From the NCBI RefSeq assembly GCF_019145475.1, contig NZ_JAHTKI010000011.1:1-64000 (forward strand): a stretch of 64,000 bases of DNA, written 5' to 3'. Origin of the DNA: Pseudomonas botevensis. Lineage in GTDB: Bacteria > Pseudomonadota > Gammaproteobacteria > Pseudomonadales > Pseudomonadaceae. Each line of letters starts with the position of its first letter. Within the stretch, counting starts at the first letter, position 1. Positions 63,727 through 64,000 of the stretch are shown piece by piece. A model generated the notes under the pieces. That model saw nothing but the letters and a program-made list of their open reading frames with translations. It was not told the DNA's origin and ran no database searches. The position numbers and the translations under genes were made by a program.

Positions 63727-64000
63727 TTAAACGGTAAACGCGTCTTGCAGCAGTTTTTCCTGCTGCTCGGCGTGCATCGATGCGTAACCGCATGCAGGTG
63801 CAGCAGAAGCCTCGCGGCCCGCGTATTCGAGTACGAGAGACTTGTTGAGGTTGCTGATGCTGCGACGCAGGTGGTGCTGGCTGCAGTACCACGCACCCTG
63901 GTTCATCGGCTCTTCCTGGCACCAGACGGCATGTTTGACGTTGGTGTAAGGAGCCAGGACTTCTTTCAAGTCGTCCTCAGGGAATGGGTACAGCTGCTCG
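63727..64000 (-). CDS. sucA: 2-oxoglutarate dehydrogenase E1, C-terminal part only
   Basis: The last 91 codons remain; the rest lies outside the window. The end reads EQLYPFPEDDLKEVLAPYTN, KHAVWCQEEPMNQGAW and, finally, SMHAEQQEKLLQDAFTV, which is the SucA C-terminus. It decarboxylates 2-oxoglutarate and succinylates lipoyl-SucB. It stops 43 bp before sucB. Confidence 0.97.
   Translation of the reverse strand, partial: EQLYPFPEDDLKEVLAPYTNVKHAVWCQEEPMNQGAWYCSQHHLRRSISNLNKSLVLEYAGREASAAPACGYASMHAEQQEKLLQDAFTV

Overview
The window is chromosomal DNA from a Pseudomonas, most likely the P. fluorescens group. It is GC-rich, densely packed, uses AGGAG-type ribosome binding sites, and has fluorescens-type REP elements (GTGGGAGCGGGCTTGC... 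ending GCGAAGGCG) between genes. Gene content and order (FKBP lipoprotein, rdgC, BASS transporter, MFS-PlsC fusion, MxtR-type kinase; a cobO-to-cobS operon; hda-perM-DUF2066 facing purMN; htpG; sucABCD with an internal lpd) match core Pseudomonas arrangements as I remember them. I see no insertion sequence with a transposase, no prophage and no CRISPR array.

Layout. 1-4.4 kb: 5' part of a large Rhs gene cut by the window edge, a three-gene Xre / unknown / Sel1 operon, and a YkvA-type gene. 4.4-9.4 kb: inverted DnaA-box pair, FKBP lipoprotein, a dihaem RoxA-like cytochrome coupled to a catalase-family protein, and a duplicated tRNA-Asp/tRNA-Val pair. 9.4-24.3 kb: rdgC, transporters, a guanidine-II riboswitch with its gdx/sugE exporter, the MFS-PlsC fusion, a TDT transporter, a TetR/MFS divergent pair, the 1156-residue kinase, rmuC, then almost 1 kb without a convincing gene that ends in a long structured leader for a 74-residue protein. 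24.5-29 kb: a FadL-type porin, a periplasmic glutathione peroxidase, and a MarR/MFS unit with two matching palindromic operators.

29-38.2 kb is a ten-gene adenosylcobalamin operon (cobO-cobB-bluB-cbiB-cobD-cobQ-cobU-cobT-cobC-cobS, transcribed leftward) with mostly overlapping genes, headed by a cobalamin riboswitch. 38.4-45 kb holds an unknown protein, a PQQ-type sugar dehydrogenase lipoprotein, two NlpC/P60 lipoproteins, hda, perM and a DUF2066 gene. 45.4-58.3 kb holds purMN, a DUF3108 protein, a chemoreceptor, OsmC, pirin, dienelactone hydrolase, htpG, two thioesterases, a small lipoprotein, MAPEG and DUF599 proteins and brnQ with a structured leader. 58.6-64 kb is the 2-oxoglutarate dehydrogenase / succinyl-CoA synthetase operon (sucA partial, sucB, lpd, sucC, sucD).

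The least explained items are the RoxA-like/catalase-family pair (possible oxylipin-type chemistry), the ~415-nt structured leader before the 74-residue gene, the two dispersed DnaA-box modules, and the Xre/unknown/Sel1 operon. All functional statements come from reading motifs and from recall of families; no search was run.
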